Translations under genes and position numbers: made by a program
Part shown: positions 8,689-17,787 of the stretch, piece by piece
Layout of the letters: every line of letters begins with the position of its first letter
Numbering within the stretch: position 1 is the first letter of the stretch
Notes under the pieces: generated by a model
Databases searched by the model: none
Told to the model about the DNA's origin: nothing
The model's input: only the letters and a program-made list of their open reading frames with translations
NCBI GenBank assembly: GCA_019187495.1
Contig: JABAQN010000020.1
Coordinates: forward strand, 1-64,000
Origin: Steroidobacteraceae bacterium
GTDB taxonomy: Bacteria > Pseudomonadota > Gammaproteobacteria > Steroidobacterales > Steroidobacteraceae
Reading direction: 5' to 3'
Length of the DNA: 64,000 nucleotides

Positions 8689-8798
8689 CTCATCGAGACC
8701 GGCTGAGGGAAAGGCCCTTGGACGCCGGGGCAACCAGCGAACCCAACCCGTTCGCCCGGTGCCAACTCCTGCGGCAGCGACCCTTGCCGTGAGATGAG
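8689..8798 (+). ncRNA. SAM-I (S-box) riboswitch in the metX leader
   Basis: The SAM-binding aptamer core is recognisable by eye. P1 strands CTCATC (8689-8694) and GATGAG (8793-8798) are perfectly complementary. Conserved S-box segments follow in order: GAGGGA (8705-8710, kink-turn side), GGCAACC (8729-8735), and GGTGCCAACTCCTGC (8758-8772). It lies between a promoter and metX. Known family behaviour: SAM binding stabilises P1 and turns off methionine genes. No U-tract terminator follows. A GCAA-capped hairpin (8849-8864) lies downstream, so the expression platform may act on translation. Confidence 0.9.
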
Positions 8799-8848
8799 CG
8801 CTCGGCAGAGCCGGCAGGCCACGGGGCCCCCGGATGGATGCCGGACAT

Positions 8849-8864
8849 CCCGCCGCAAGGCGGG
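8849..8864 (+). other. GNRA-capped hairpin downstream of the SAM riboswitch
   Basis: CCCGCC (8849-8854), GCAA loop and GGCGGG (8859-8864) form a perfect 6-bp stem closed by a GNRA tetraloop. It is followed by CGCGCG rather than T residues, so it is not a standard terminator. It may be part of the expression platform of the riboswitch. Confidence 0.5.
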
Positions 8865-8909
8865 CGCGCGCTGCAGGAGTGCCGATGATGGAAGAAAGGC
8901 ACTCGTTTT

Positions 8910-9959
8910 ATGGCGTATCCGACACGATTCGATCCGGATTCCGGCAAGACCCCCGCAGCTCCCGTCGCCGCGGTGCCGTCGGGTTCGGCGGTGCGCGAGG
9001 GGATCCTCGAAGTACCGGGCGAACTCGCCTTGCACCACGGCGCCATGCTTGATGGCGCGCATGTCGCCTGGCGCCTCGAAGGACCTGCGGGTGCACCCGT
9101 CGTCGCGACGCTCGGAGGCATCTCCGCGCACCGCCGGGTGTACGGCACGGAACCGGGTGAGGGCTGGTGGAGCGAAATCGTCGGACCCGGCCGGACGCTC
9201 GACGCCAACCGCGTGCGGATCCTTTCGTTCGACTATCTGGGCGGCAGCGGCGAGACCACCGGGCCGCGGGACGACGACGCGTTCCCGCGCATCTCCACCT
9301 ACGACCAGGCAGGGCTGCTGTTGCGCCTGCTCAATCACCTCGGGCTCACGTCACTGCATGCGATCGTGGGCGCGTCCTACGGAGGCATGGTGGCGCTCGC
9401 CTTCGCGGAGCAGTACCCGGAGCGCGTCGCGCAAATCCTCGTCGTGAGCGCGGCGGATCGCACGCACCCGATGTCGACCGCCTGGCGCAGCGTCGAGCGG
9501 CGTGTGCTGCGCTTCGCGGCCGGCTGCGGAAAGGCCGCCGAAGGGCTCGAGATCGCGCGCGCACTCGCCATGGCGACCTACCGCAGTCCCGAGGAATTCG
9601 CCGCGCGCTTCTCCGGCGCACCGCGCATCGAACGCGACGCCGCCGTGTTTCCGGTCGAGGAGTATCTGTTCGCGCGCGGCGCGGACTACGCGACGCGGCA
9701 CCGGCCGGGCGCCTTCCTGTGCCTGTCCGAGTCCATCGATCTTCACCAGGTGGATGCGGGACGCATCTTCGTGCCGGTGACCGCGGTCGCGGTGCGCGAG
9801 GACCAGCTCGTGCCGGTCACCGACATGCGCCGGCTCGTCGCGCGGCTCGCCCACGCGAGGCTCCACGAAATATCGTCCGTGTACGGACACGATGCCTTCC
9901 TCAAGGAAGCCGCCCAGTTGCAACCCATCTTCGCCGCCGTCATCGGGAGTGCCGCGTGA
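8910..9959 (+). CDS. metX: MetX-family homoserine O-acyltransferase
   Basis: Alpha/beta-hydrolase-fold acyltransferase that activates the hydroxyl of homoserine (acetyl- or succinyl-CoA as donor) for methionine synthesis. The 349-residue protein has the nucleophile elbow GASYGGM (S156), a triad Asp in VREDQLVPVTDM and a His in YGHDAFLKE. It lies under a SAM riboswitch and directly upstream of metB, whose GTG overlaps its stop. The ATG at 8910 has only a weak, distant AAAGG. A stronger AGGAG (8875-8879) points to an out-of-frame ATG at 8885. The family also contains serine acyltransferases, so donor and acceptor are not settled by sequence alone. Confidence 0.88.
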   Translation: MAYPTRFDPDSGKTPAAPVAAVPSGSAVREGILEVPGELALHHGAMLDGAHVAWRLEGPAGAPVVATLGGISAHRRVYGTEPGEGWWSEIVGPGRTLDANRVRILSFDYLGGSGETTGPRDDDAFPRISTYDQAGLLLRLLNHLGLTSLHAIVGASYGGMVALAFAEQYPERVAQILVVSAADRTHPMSTAWRSVERRVLRFAAGCGKAAEGLEIARALAMATYRSPEEFAARFSGAPRIERDAAVFPVEEYLFARGADYATRHRPGAFLCLSESIDLHQVDAGRIFVPVTAVAVREDQLVPVTDMRRLVARLAHARLHEISSVYGHDAFLKEAAQLQPIFAAVIGSAA

Positions 9960-11116
9960 CCGATCGCCTGTCAGAAACCACCCGCGCGGTACGCGCGGGC
10001 CTCGAAACCGATGACAGCACGGGCGCCGTCGTGCCGCCGCTGCACCTCACCTCGACATTCGCGTTTCGCAGCTTCGGCGAGAAGCGCCAGTACGACTACA
10101 CGCGTTCCGGCAACCCGACGCGCGACCTGCTCGCCGACGCGCTGGCGGATCTCGAAGGAGGATCGGGCGCCGTGGTCACCGCGACCGGCATGGCTGCGAT
10201 CACGCTCGTCGGCCACCTGCTGCCGGCCGGCAGCCGCATCGTCGCCCCGCACGACTGCTACGGCGGTACCTTCCGGCTCTTCTCGGCATGGCAGCGGCGC
10301 GGCGAGCAGCGGGTCGATTTCGTCGATTTCGGCAATCCGGCCGCGGTCGATGCGGCGCTCTCGACACCGTTCGCGATGCTCTGGATCGAAACGCCGAGCA
10401 ATCCGTTGCTGCGCATCAGCGACATCGAGGCGCTCGCCGCGCGCGCGCGCGCGGCCGGCGCGCTCGCCGTCGTCGACAACACATTCCTGTCGCCGGCATG
10501 GCAGCAACCGCTCGCGCTCGGCGCCGACCTGGTCGTGCATTCGACGACGAAGTACGTGAACGGCCACAGTGACGTGGTCGGCGGCGCGGTCGTGGCGCGA
10601 TCGAATGAGCGCGCGGAAGAGCTTGCATGGTGGGCGAATTGCCTCGGACTCACCGGCTCGCCGTTCGACAGCTTCCTGACATTGCGCGGCGTGCGGACGC
10701 TCCATGCACGACTCGCGGTGCACGGGCGCAACGCACAGGGACTCGCCGAGTGGCTCGCGCACGAAAAGGGAATCGCGCGCGTGTACTACCCGGGCCTCGC
10801 GACCCACCCCGGCCACGCAATCGCGAAACGCCAGCAGCGCGGCTTCGGCGCGATCGTCACCATCGAACTCGAGGGCGGCACCACTGCGGTGCGCCGGTTC
10901 GTCGACGGACTCGCGCTCTTCTCGCTTGCCGAATCGCTCGGTGGCGTCGAGAGTCTCATCGCTCATCCCGCGACCATGACGCACGCGGCGATGGAGCCCG
11001 CTGCACGCGCGGCCGCCGGGCTCACGGACGGGCTGTTGCGGCTGTCGGTGGGGATCGAATCGCTCGAAGACTTGCGGGCCGATCTTCGCGCCGCGCTTGG
11101 GCGCGCGCGCGGATAA
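9956..11116 (+). CDS. metB: Cystathionine gamma-synthase (or related trans-sulfuration PLP enzyme)
   Basis: Condenses O-acylhomoserine with cysteine to cystathionine (methionine branch). The 386-residue Cys/Met-metabolism PLP enzyme shows YDYTRSGNPTRD, the PLP lysine K199 in STTKYVNGHSDVVGG, and the C-terminal SLGGVESLIAHPATMTHA. The GTG start at 9956 overlaps the metX stop (GTGA), so the two are translationally coupled and both under the SAM riboswitch. The related sulfhydrylase MetZ/MetY has much the same motifs. MetB is preferred on length and overall pattern, but a direct sulfhydrylase role is not excluded. Confidence 0.85.
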   Translation: MTDRLSETTRAVRAGLETDDSTGAVVPPLHLTSTFAFRSFGEKRQYDYTRSGNPTRDLLADALADLEGGSGAVVTATGMAAITLVGHLLPAGSRIVAPHDCYGGTFRLFSAWQRRGEQRVDFVDFGNPAAVDAALSTPFAMLWIETPSNPLLRISDIEALAARARAAGALAVVDNTFLSPAWQQPLALGADLVVHSTTKYVNGHSDVVGGAVVARSNERAEELAWWANCLGLTGSPFDSFLTLRGVRTLHARLAVHGRNAQGLAEWLAHEKGIARVYYPGLATHPGHAIAKRQQRGFGAIVTIELEGGTTAVRRFVDGLALFSLAESLGGVESLIAHPATMTHAAMEPAARAAAGLTDGLLRLSVGIESLEDLRADLRAALGRARG

Positions 11117-11792
11117 CGCGCGCTCCGGGCGGCGAGCAGCGGGGGGCGGGCGGCCAGAATCGTGGGTTACGTCGCGCAGTGCGGGAGCGCCTCTGGCTGC
11201 ACGCTGTCCGCCGCCCGCTATCCGCTCTTGTCAACACGAATGCCGCGTGCGCTTGACCCGATTTTCCCCGTGACGACGATACTCCTTTCACGCGACCGTC
11301 ATGCCGGTGCGCAACCTCGACAAGCTTGCCGTGTACCGATACGCCGATCGCCTCGCGATCGAGGTCTGTCGCTGCACCGCATCGATGCCCGTCGCCGAGC
11401 AGCTCCATCTCGCGCAGACGGAGCTCGCCACAGTCACCACGTCATGCGGCGAAACGGCCCGCATGCTCGCGGCATTGCTGTGCACGCTTCGGCGGCGGGC
11501 GCGGCGCTGAAGGAAAACTACGGACGGCGGACAGCCAGAGGCGCGCCTGCGCGCCGGCACTCTATTGGTCGCGGCCCGCCGCATCGGATCGTGGACCCGG
11601 TCTGCCGAGCTTGAAGACAAGGGTCTTGCGATCAATTGCGTAACCGCCGGGAAGCGAGATCACGGTATGAGAGAAGGGAGGCCGGCATCGTCGGCCATCG
11701 AGCGCCCACAACGCGGCGGCCGACCGCGACATCGACAAGTGGCACCGCGCAACAAGCGCGCTGGCCGCCCGCCACCCGCTGTCCGCTTCCGG
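11117..11792. other. Long low-information intergenic region between metB and leuB
   Basis: About 675 bp between two convergent operons, with no convincing full-length gene. It holds one doubtful short plus-strand reading frame (11301-11510, listed separately). Before it is a candidate promoter, TTGACC (11253-11258) and GATACT (11278-11283) with a long 19-bp spacer. I saw no tRNA, no clean U-tract terminator and no repeat. The GC-rich stretch 11117-11160 could fold but lacks a T-run. Confidence 0.5.
11301..11510 (+). CDS. Short protein resembling the N-terminal half of a four-helix-bundle (IVS/S23-type) protein, possibly a remnant
   Basis: A 69-residue frame beginning MPVRNLDKLAVYRYADRL. The pattern of L-x-K-L-x-V-Y followed by LAIEVCRCTASMPVAEQLHL and an Ala/Thr-rich second helix recalls the first two helices of the four-helix-bundle family related to 23S rRNA intervening-sequence proteins. 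Full members are about 115-130 residues with an IAEG-type motif. Here the corresponding segment is degenerate and the frame stops in an Arg-rich tail. No Shine-Dalgarno sequence precedes the ATG. It may be a decayed gene or a chance reading frame. Confidence 0.25.
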   Translation: MPVRNLDKLAVYRYADRLAIEVCRCTASMPVAEQLHLAQTELATVTTSCGETARMLAALLCTLRRRARR

Positions 11793-12860
11793 CTATCTTC
11801 CGCGCCCGAGCGCCCGCACGACCCAATCGCCCATTTCGGCCGTGGACAACACCCGCCCGCCCGCGGCGATGTCGGCCGTACGCGCGCCCGCCTCGAGCGC
11901 CGCGCTCACCGCATCCTCGATCGCGCGCGCTTCCTGCTCGAGCCCGAGCGAATGGCGCAGCAGCAGCGCCGCGGAGAGGATCGTGCCGATCGGGTTCGCG
12001 ATGCCGCGGCCCGCGATATCGGGCGCGGAGCCGTGGATCGGCTCGTAGAGGCCGCGCTTGCCATCGCCGAGCGAGGCCGACGGCAGCACGCCGAGCGAGC
12101 CCGCGAGCATCGAGGCTTCGTCGGACAGGATGTCGCCGAACATGTTTTCGGTGAGCAGCACGTCGAAGTCGCGCGGCCGCTGGATCAGATGCATGGCCGT
12201 CGAGTCGACGAGCGCGTGCTCGAGTGCGATGTCAGCGAACTCGTCCGCCATCACGCGCCCGACGACGGAGCGCCACAGGCGCGAGGTCTCGAGCACGTTC
12301 GCCTTGTCTATCGAGGTCACGCGCCTGCGCCGCGCGCGGGCGAGATGGCCCGCGGTGCGCGCGATACGCTCGATTTCGGCAATGGAATAGGTGCAGACGT
12401 CCATGGCCTCGGTGGCGGTGCGACGCTTCTCGCCGAAGTAGATGCCGCCCGTCAGTTCACGAACGAATATGAAATCGGTGCCGTCGAGGATCGCCGGCTT
12501 GAGAGGCGAGCTGTCACGCAGGGCGGGGTGGACTGCGACGGGGCGAAGGTTGGCGAAGACGCCGAGCTCGCGCCGCAGCCGCAGCAGCGCGGCCTCGGGC
12601 CGCACTCTTGCATCGGGTGCGCTCCACTTCGGCCCGCCGATCGCGCCGAGCAGCACGGCTTCGGCCGCGAGGCACAGCGCGAGGGTGTCGGGCGGCAGTC
12701 CGTCGCCGTGCGCATCGATCGCGGCGCCGCCGAACAGTGCGGGCTCGAGTTCGAATGTGTGCCCGAACGAGGTGGCGATGACGTCGAGCACCCGGGTCGC
12801 CTGCGCGACGACCTCGGGCCCGATGCCGTCGCCGCCGAGTACCGCGATGCGCGCCTTCAT
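11793..12860 (-). CDS. leuB: 3-Isopropylmalate dehydrogenase
   Basis: NAD- and Mg-dependent oxidative decarboxylation of 3-isopropylmalate, the third step of leucine synthesis. The 355-residue protein begins [18 protein letters not shown] and shows [20 protein letters not shown], the catalytic Tyr region [12 protein letters not shown], and [11 protein letters not shown]. The metal-binding [20 protein letters not shown] and the NAD loop [15 protein letters not shown] complete the signature. It is the last gene of the ilvC-leuA-leuC-leuD-leuB operon, and its ATG overlaps the leuD stop (ATGA). Confidence 0.97.
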   Translation of the reverse strand: MKARIAVLGGDGIGPEVVAQATRVLDVIATSFGHTFELEPALFGGAAIDAHGDGLPPDTLALCLAAEAVLLGAIGGPKWSAPDARVRPEAALLRLRRELGVFANLRPVAVHPALRDSSPLKPAILDGTDFIFVRELTGGIYFGEKRRTATEAMDVCTYSIAEIERIARTAGHLARARRRRVTSIDKANVLETSRLWRSVVGRVMADEFADIALEHALVDSTAMHLIQRPRDFDVLLTENMFGDILSDEASMLAGSLGVLPSASLGDGKRGLYEPIHGSAPDIAGRGIANPIGTILSAALLLRHSLGLEQEARAIEDAVSAALEAGARTADIAAGGRVLSTAEMGDWVVRALGRGR

Positions 12861-13432
12861 CCGCGACGCTGTTCCCAGGCGCGGGTTTCGGCTTCCTTCG
12901 ACATGAGGAAGCCGAGCTCATCGACGCCGTTCAGCAGGCAATAGCGTGCGAAAGCATCGAGCGGGAATTTCACGGTGATGCCGGTCGGCAGCGCGAGCGT
13001 GCAGGTCTCGAGATCGAGCGCCACTTCGGCGAGCGGATTCCCGAGCAGCCATTCGTGCGTGGCGCCGTCGACGATCACGGGCACGAGGCCGTTCTTCAGC
13101 GAATTGTTGCGGAAGATGTCGGCGATTTCCGTGCTGATGACCGCGCGGATGCCGAAATCGAGCAGCGCCCAGGGCGCGTGCTCGCGCGAGGAGCCGCAAC
13201 CGAAATTGCGGCCTGCGACCAGGATTTCGCAGCCCCGCGCGGCGGGCTGGTTCAACGCGAAGTCGGCGCGGGGACGACCGGCGCCGTCGTAGCGCCAGTC
13301 CGCGAAGAGACTTGCGCCGAGGCCGTCGCGCGTGGTCGTCGTCAGGAAGCGCGCGGGGATGATCTGGTCGGTGTCGATATTGGTCGACGGCAGCACCACG
13401 GTGCGCGAACGCAGGGTCTTCAGGGCTTGCAT
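12857..13432 (-). CDS. leuD: 3-Isopropylmalate dehydratase small subunit
   Basis: Swivelling small subunit that completes the aconitase-type isomerase with LeuC (2- to 3-isopropylmalate). It has 191 residues, with the hallmark segments [19 protein letters not shown] and [18 protein letters not shown] and the [13 protein letters not shown] motif. It starts 3 bp after the leuC stop and overlaps leuB downstream. The length is slightly under the enterobacterial form (201) but normal for the LeuD1 subfamily. Confidence 0.96.
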   Translation of the reverse strand: MQALKTLRSRTVVLPSTNIDTDQIIPARFLTTTTRDGLGASLFADWRYDGAGRPRADFALNQPAARGCEILVAGRNFGCGSSREHAPWALLDFGIRAVISTEIADIFRNNSLKNGLVPVIVDGATHEWLLGNPLAEVALDLETCTLALPTGITVKFPLDAFARYCLLNGVDELGFLMSKEAETRAWEQRRG

Positions 13433-13435
13433 GGC

Positions 13436-14845
13436 TTATCCGTTCAGCAGTTCGCGGGGATCGGTGACGCGGCCGCGGATCGCGGACGCGGCCGCCGTGA
13501 GCGGGCTCGCGAGCAGGGTGCGGGCGCCGACGCCCTGGCGGCCCTCGAAGTTGCGGTTGCTGGTGCTGACCGCGTATTCGCCCTTCGGCACGATGTCGCC
13601 GTTCATGCCGAGGCACATCGAGCAGCCCGATTCGCGCCAGTCGGCGCCGGCCTCGATGAAAATGCGATCGAGCCCCTCGCGCTCCGCCTCGCGACGCACC
13701 TGCTGTGATCCGGGAACGATGAGCAGGTGCACGCCCTTCGCGATCCTGTGGCCGCGCAGTACCTGTGCCGCGGCGCGCAGGTCCGAGAGGCGCCCGTTCG
13801 TGCAGCTGCCGAGGAAGACGACATTCACCGGCTGGTTGCGGATCGGCTCGCCCGCGGTGAGGCCCATGTAGGCGAGCGCCTTGTCGAATGCCGGGTCGCC
13901 GGCGCGCTCCGGAATGTGCGCGGAAATCGGCACCACCATGCCGGGGTTCGTGCCGTAGGTGATCATCGGCTCGAGCGTCGCCGCGTCGATTCCGACCGTG
14001 CGGTCGAACTTCGCGCCCTCGTCGGTCGGCAGCGTGCGCCAGCGCGCGAGCGCCTCGTCCCACGCGGCGCCCCGGGGCGCGCGCGGCTTGCCCTCGAGGT
14101 AGGCGTAGGTTGTCTCGTCGGGAGCGATCATGCCGGCGCGCGCACCGCCCTCGATGCTCATGTTGCAGATGGTCATGCGCGCTTCCATGTCGAGCGCGCG
14201 GATCGCCGCCCCGCGATACTCGAACACGTGGCCGGTTCCGCCTGCGACCCCGATCCGGCCGATGATGCCGAGGATCAGGTCTTTCGCGGTGACGCCGGCG
14301 GCGAGCGCGTTCGACACTTCGATCGCGAAGGTCTTCGGCCGCCGCTGCAGCAGGCACTGGGTCGCGAGCACATGGCCGACTTCCGTCGTGCCGATGCCGA
14401 AGGCGAGGGCGCCGAATGCGCCGTGCGTGCTGGTGTGGCTGTCGCCACAGACGATGGTGCTGCCCGGTCGGGTGAGGCCGAGCTCGGGGCCGATGATGTG
14501 CACGATGCCGCGCAGGTTGTGCCGCAGGCCGAACAGCTCGACGCCGAATTCGGCACAGTTCTTCTCGAGTTCGCGGATCTGCTTTGCCGCCGATTCAATG
14601 GCGATGGGGGCGTTGCCGAAGACCTGCTCGGTGCGCGTGGGCGTCGAATGATCCATTGTCGCAAGCGTCAGGTCCGGCCTGCGAACGGGAAGGCCCCGCT
14701 CGCGCAGCACCTGGAAGGCCTGCGGCGAGGTCACCTCGTGGGTCAGGTGGAGGTCGATGAACAGTACGGCGGGCGTATCCGCGGTCTCCGGCACCACCAC
14801 GTGGCGGTCCCAGACCTTCTCGAACATCGTCTTCGGTGCAGTCAC
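13436..14845 (-). CDS. leuC: 3-Isopropylmalate dehydratase large subunit
   Basis: Aconitase-family [4Fe-4S] subunit of isopropylmalate isomerase. The 469-residue protein carries [30 protein letters not shown], the cluster-ligand Cys in [14 protein letters not shown], and the paired cluster cysteines in [11 protein letters not shown]. The start is the GTG at 14845, giving [17 protein letters not shown], which matches the family N-terminus. The in-frame ATG six codons later is an alternative. Sequence upstream is open in the same frame into leuA but is an artefact of high GC content. Confidence 0.96.
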   Translation of the reverse strand: MTAPKTMFEKVWDRHVVVPETADTPAVLFIDLHLTHEVTSPQAFQVLRERGLPVRRPDLTLATMDHSTPTRTEQVFGNAPIAIESAAKQIRELEKNCAEFGVELFGLRHNLRGIVHIIGPELGLTRPGSTIVCGDSHTSTHGAFGALAFGIGTTEVGHVLATQCLLQRRPKTFAIEVSNALAAGVTAKDLILGIIGRIGVAGGTGHVFEYRGAAIRALDMEARMTICNMSIEGGARAGMIAPDETTYAYLEGKPRAPRGAAWDEALARWRTLPTDEGAKFDRTVGIDAATLEPMITYGTNPGMVVPISAHIPERAGDPAFDKALAYMGLTAGEPIRNQPVNVVFLGSCTNGRLSDLRAAAQVLRGHRIAKGVHLLIVPGSQQVRREAEREGLDRIFIEAGADWRESGCSMCLGMNGDIVPKGEYAVSTSNRNFEGRQGVGARTLLASPLTAAASAIRGRVTDPRELLNG

Positions 14846-14877
14846 TCGTCTTGTATCCTTTTGCAAACCCACGGGGG

Positions 14878-16458
14878 CTAAACGGCAGCCTGGGCGATGC
14901 GCGCGCTGCCTGTCCGTTCGTCGCGGGTGCGTGCGCCCGCCGTGCGGGCGAGTTCGATGCGGTTGACCACTTCGAGGAAGGCACGCGCGCTCGCTTCGAC
15001 GATGTCGGTGCTGACGCTCGAGCCGCGATAGGTGCGTTGATTGTACTCCACGTACACGATCGCCTCGCCCTGCGCATCCTCGCCGGCCGATACGCTGCGC
15101 AGTTCGAACTTGCGCAGCGTCGCGTCGATGCCGGTCGCCGCCTCGATGGCCTTGAAGGCCGCGTCCACCGGGCCGTCGCCCGCGACGCCGCGCTCGACGA
15201 CCCGTCCGTCGGTGTGCCGCAGCTTCGCGGCGGCGCGTGCCGGCGCACCGCCGCCCGCCACCGTCTGCAGGTCCACCAGCGTCCACGGGCCCATCGCCGT
15301 GCCTTCCGCGCGCAGCACGAGCGACTCGATGTCGCCATCGAACAGCTCCTTCTTCTTGTCCGCGAGCGCCTTGAATTCGGCGAACACGCGATTGAACTCG
15401 GGCTCGTCGAGCTCGAAGCCGAGCTGCTGGATCCGCTCCCGCAGCGCGTGGCGACCGCTGTGCTTGCCGAGCACGAGGCTCGAGCGCGTGAGCCCGACCG
15501 ACTCCGGCCGCATGATCTCGTAGGTCGAGTGGTGCTTCAGCATGCCGTGCTGGTGGATCCCGGACTCGTGCGCAAACGCGTTCTCGCCGACGATCGCCTT
15601 GTTGCGCGGTATCGGCATGCCGACGATGTTCGACAGCAGGCGCGAGGTCGGGTAGAGGCGGGTCGTCTGGATGTTGGTGCGCAGGTTGAAGAACGTCTCG
15701 CGCGTCTTCAGCGCCATCACGACTTCCTCGAGCGAGCAGTTGCCCGCGCGTTCGCCGATGCCGTTCACCGTGCATTCGATCTGGCGCGCGCCCGCCACGA
15801 CGGCCGTGAGGCTGTTGGCAACCGCCATGCCGAGATCGTCGTGGCAGTGCACGGACAGCCGCGCGCGCTCGATGCCGCGCACGTTCTTGCGCAGGTAGCG
15901 GAACAGCTCGCCGAATTCGTACGGCACGGTGTAACCGACGGTGTCGGGGATGTTGACGGTCGTCGCACCCGCGTCGATCGCGGCCTCGACCACCTGGGCG
16001 AGGAACTCGAGTTCGGTGCGCGAGGCGTCTTCGGGCGAGAACTCGACGTCTTCGCACAGGCCGCGCGCGATCGTCACGCCCTCGACGGCGATGCGGATGA
16101 TCTCCTCCTTCGCCATGTTGAGCTTGTGCTCGCGGTGGATCGCGCTCGTGGCGAGGAACACGTGCAGCCGGTGGCGCGGCGCATCCCGCAGTGCCTTCGC
16201 GGCGAGTTCGATGTCGTCCCGGTTGCAGCGCGCGAGGCCGCAGATGACAGGCCCGTGCACCTCGCGCGCGATCGCGTTGACCGCCTCGAAATCGCCGCGC
16301 GAGGCGGCCGGAAAGCCTGCCTCGATCACATCGACGCCGAGTTCGGCAAGCGCGCGCGCGAAGCGCAGCTTCTCGGGTTGCGTCATGCTGCAGCCGGGGG
16401 ACTGCTCCCCGTCACGCAGCGTCGTGTCGAAGATCAGGACCTGGTCCGCGGTGTTCAT
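14878..16458 (-). CDS. leuA: 2-Isopropylmalate synthase
   Basis: Committed step of leucine synthesis: condensation of acetyl-CoA with 2-ketoisovalerate, normally feedback-inhibited by leucine. The 526-residue protein has the N-terminal HMGL-type barrel ([13 protein letters not shown] with metal Asp; the [14 protein letters not shown] metal His pair; [18 protein letters not shown]). The C-terminal leucine-binding LeuA-dimer domain spans roughly 395-505. GGAGG precedes the ATG at 16458. The C-terminal tail after RIEL is Arg/Thr-rich and looks lineage-specific. It is the second gene of the attenuated ilvC-leu operon. Confidence 0.96.
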   Translation of the reverse strand: MNTADQVLIFDTTLRDGEQSPGCSMTQPEKLRFARALAELGVDVIEAGFPAASRGDFEAVNAIAREVHGPVICGLARCNRDDIELAAKALRDAPRHRLHVFLATSAIHREHKLNMAKEEIIRIAVEGVTIARGLCEDVEFSPEDASRTELEFLAQVVEAAIDAGATTVNIPDTVGYTVPYEFGELFRYLRKNVRGIERARLSVHCHDDLGMAVANSLTAVVAGARQIECTVNGIGERAGNCSLEEVVMALKTRETFFNLRTNIQTTRLYPTSRLLSNIVGMPIPRNKAIVGENAFAHESGIHQHGMLKHHSTYEIMRPESVGLTRSSLVLGKHSGRHALRERIQQLGFELDEPEFNRVFAEFKALADKKKELFDGDIESLVLRAEGTAMGPWTLVDLQTVAGGGAPARAAAKLRHTDGRVVERGVAGDGPVDAAFKAIEAATGIDATLRKFELRSVSAGEDAQGEAIVYVEYNQRTYRGSSVSTDIVEASARAFLEVVNRIELARTAGARTRDERTGSARIAQAAV

Positions 16459-16487
16459 CAGTCCTCCGTGGCCGCGAGGGCGCGCGC

Positions 16488-17483
16488 TCAGGCGCGCTCC
16501 TCCGACAGCCAGGGCATGCGCGCACGCAGTGCGGTGCCCACCTTTTCGATCCGGTGGTTCAGGTCCTTCTTCATCAAGCGGTCGTACTTGCGCCGGCCGC
16601 GGTTGTTCTCGCTGATCCACTGGCGCGCGAATTTGCCCTGCTGGATCTCCTTCAGCACCTTGCGCATTTCCCGCTTCGTGGCCGCATTCACGATCCGCGG
16701 CCCGCGGGTGAGATCGCCATACTTCGCGGTTTCGCTGATGAACTTGTGCATTTTCGCCAGCCCGCCCTCGTGCAGCAGGTCGACGATCAGCTTCAGTTCG
16801 TGCAGGCATTCGTAGTACGCGACCTCCGGCTGGTAACCGGCCTCGACCAGCGTCTCGAAGCCCTTGACGACGAGCTCGGTCGCGCCGCCGCAGAGCACCG
16901 CCTGCTCTCCGAACAGGTCGGTCTCGGTCTCTTCGGCGAAGGTCGTCTTCAGGACGCCGCCGCGCGTGCCGCCGATGCCGTGCGCATACGCGAGCGCCTT
17001 GGCGAAGCCCTTGCGACTCGGATCCTGGAACACGGCGATCAGGCACGGTACGCCCCGACCCTGCTGGAACTGGCGGCGAACGAGGCCACCGGGCCCCTTC
17101 GGCGCGATCAGCACCACGTCGAGGTCCTTGCGGGGGCGGATCTGCCCGAAATGGATGTTGAAGCCGTGCGCGAAGAGCAGGGTGGCGCCGCGCTTCAGGT
17201 TCTTCACGATCGACTTGTAGACGGCCTTCTGCGCGAGATCAGGCGTCAGCATGGCGACCAGTTCCGCCCCGACGACCGCGTCCGCCGGTTCGGCCACCGC
17301 GAGGCCGTCCTTCTTCGCGCTCTTCCATCCCTCGCCGCCACGACGCACGCCGACGACGACGTCAAAGCCGCTGTCCTTGAGGTTCAGCGCGTGCGCACGG
17401 CCCTGGCTGCCGTACCCGATCACGGCGATGCGGGCACCCTTGAGCGCCTTGCGGTCCACGTCTTTATGCGAGAAGAGCTTCAT
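16488..17483 (-). CDS. ilvC: Ketol-acid reductoisomerase, class I
   Basis: Second common step of branched-chain amino-acid synthesis: NADPH-dependent isomeroreduction of acetolactate or acetohydroxybutyrate. At 331 residues it is the short class I form, unlike the roughly 490-residue enterobacterial enzyme. Seen: Rossmann motif [19 protein letters not shown], phosphate-binding [10 protein letters not shown], and the knotted C-terminal domain with [18 protein letters not shown] and [14 protein letters not shown]. It is the first structural gene behind the leader-peptide attenuator. Acetolactate synthase genes are not in this window. Confidence 0.96.
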   Translation of the reverse strand: MKLFSHKDVDRKALKGARIAVIGYGSQGRAHALNLKDSGFDVVVGVRRGGEGWKSAKKDGLAVAEPADAVVGAELVAMLTPDLAQKAVYKSIVKNLKRGATLLFAHGFNIHFGQIRPRKDLDVVLIAPKGPGGLVRRQFQQGRGVPCLIAVFQDPSRKGFAKALAYAHGIGGTRGGVLKTTFAEETETDLFGEQAVLCGGATELVVKGFETLVEAGYQPEVAYYECLHELKLIVDLLHEGGLAKMHKFISETAKYGDLTRGPRIVNAATKREMRKVLKEIQQGKFARQWISENNRGRRKYDRLMKKDLNHRIEKVGTALRARMPWLSEERA

Positions 17484-17514
17484 CCTTCGACTCCGGATTG
17501 ATTGGTGAAAACGG

Positions 17515-17547
17515 AAAAAACCCCGCAGCGGCGTGGCCGGTGCGGGG
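17515..17547 (-). terminator. Rho-independent terminator of the ilv-leu attenuator
   Basis: A 7-bp GC stem, CCCCGCA/TGCGGGG, with a 13-nt loop (itself able to pair partly), followed directly by TTTTTT on the minus strand. It lies 32 bp before the ilvC ATG. Confidence 0.85.
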
Positions 17548-17618
17548 TCCTCATTTTTCGCTCGATGGCCTGTCTGGGCTATACGCGCGACCCGCACCTG
17601 CTGCCCGCAAGGAGCAGG
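17515..17618 (-). promoter_or_regulatory. Transcription attenuator of the ilvC-leuACDB operon (pause hairpin, antiterminator, terminator)
   Basis: Read on the minus strand. Region 1 CCTGCT (17618-17613) pairs with region 2 AGCAGG (17602-17597), a pause hairpin inside the Leu codon run. Region 2 GGTGCGGG (17598-17591) is perfectly complementary to region 3 CCCGCACC (17546-17539), the antiterminator. Region 3 CCCCGCA (17547-17541) pairs with region 4 TGCGGGG (17527-17521), followed by six T residues (17520-17515), an intrinsic terminator. The mutually exclusive pairings and the leader peptide make amino-acid-controlled attenuation the obvious reading. Confidence 0.88.
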
Positions 17619-17701
17619 AGTGCGAGCGGAAGGAGGACGATGGCCGCGCGGGCGCGGGGCGCCGCAGCTGCGGGAGCGATCGTCGTGACTTCCATGCGCA
17701 T
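17579..17701 (-). CDS. Leader peptide of the ilvC-leuACDB operon
   Basis: A 40-codon frame from ATG (17701) to TAG (17579). The C-terminal half contains [11 protein letters not shown], that is seven leucines, one isoleucine and one valine in eleven codons, just before the pause hairpin. Translation through this run would report charged tRNA-Leu (and Ile/Val) supply. Codon choice is mixed (CTC, CTT, CTG). A second in-frame ATG lies two codons in. No Shine-Dalgarno sequence is evident, so initiation may be near-leaderless. The hydrophobic stretch could be mistaken for a signal peptide, but position and RNA structure argue for a leader. Confidence 0.8.
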   Translation of the reverse strand: MRMEVTTIAPAAAAPRARAAIVLLPLALLLLAGSRCGSRV

Positions 17702-17706
17702 GATCA

Positions 17707-17740
17707 GGGGATGACATCACAACGCCGAAGTGCTTGTCAA
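17707..17740 (-). promoter_or_regulatory. Candidate promoter for the ilv-leu leader transcript
   Basis: A consensus -35 hexamer TTGACA (17740-17735, minus strand) is followed after 16 bp by GATGTC, preceded by TGT as in an extended -10. The -10 match is weak. The predicted start would leave almost no 5' UTR before the leader peptide. Confidence 0.4.
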
Positions 17741-17787
17741 CGCGGCAATCCTGTAAGCTCGCTGGCCGCGATCGCCCCGACAATGCC

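Noticed and set aside
8849-8864. GCAA-capped hairpin as an intrinsic terminator for the SAM riboswitch
   Set aside because: There is no T-run after the stem, so it is listed only as a possible part of the expression platform.
11117-11792. Search for a tRNA, attachment site or insertion element in the metB-leuB gap
   Set aside because: No T-loop or acceptor pairing, no terminal inverted repeats and no transposase-like frame could be seen.
14846-16057. An open frame extending leuC upstream to about 870 codons as if fused to another protein
   Set aside because: The extra part lies inside leuA in another frame and is Arg-rich. LeuC family start and length fit the GTG at 14845.
17579-17701. Reading the 40-residue Leu-rich peptide as a small lipoprotein or membrane peptide
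   Set aside because: The Cys is not in a proper lipobox, and the stop is followed by attenuator helices and a T-run. A leader peptide explains all of it.
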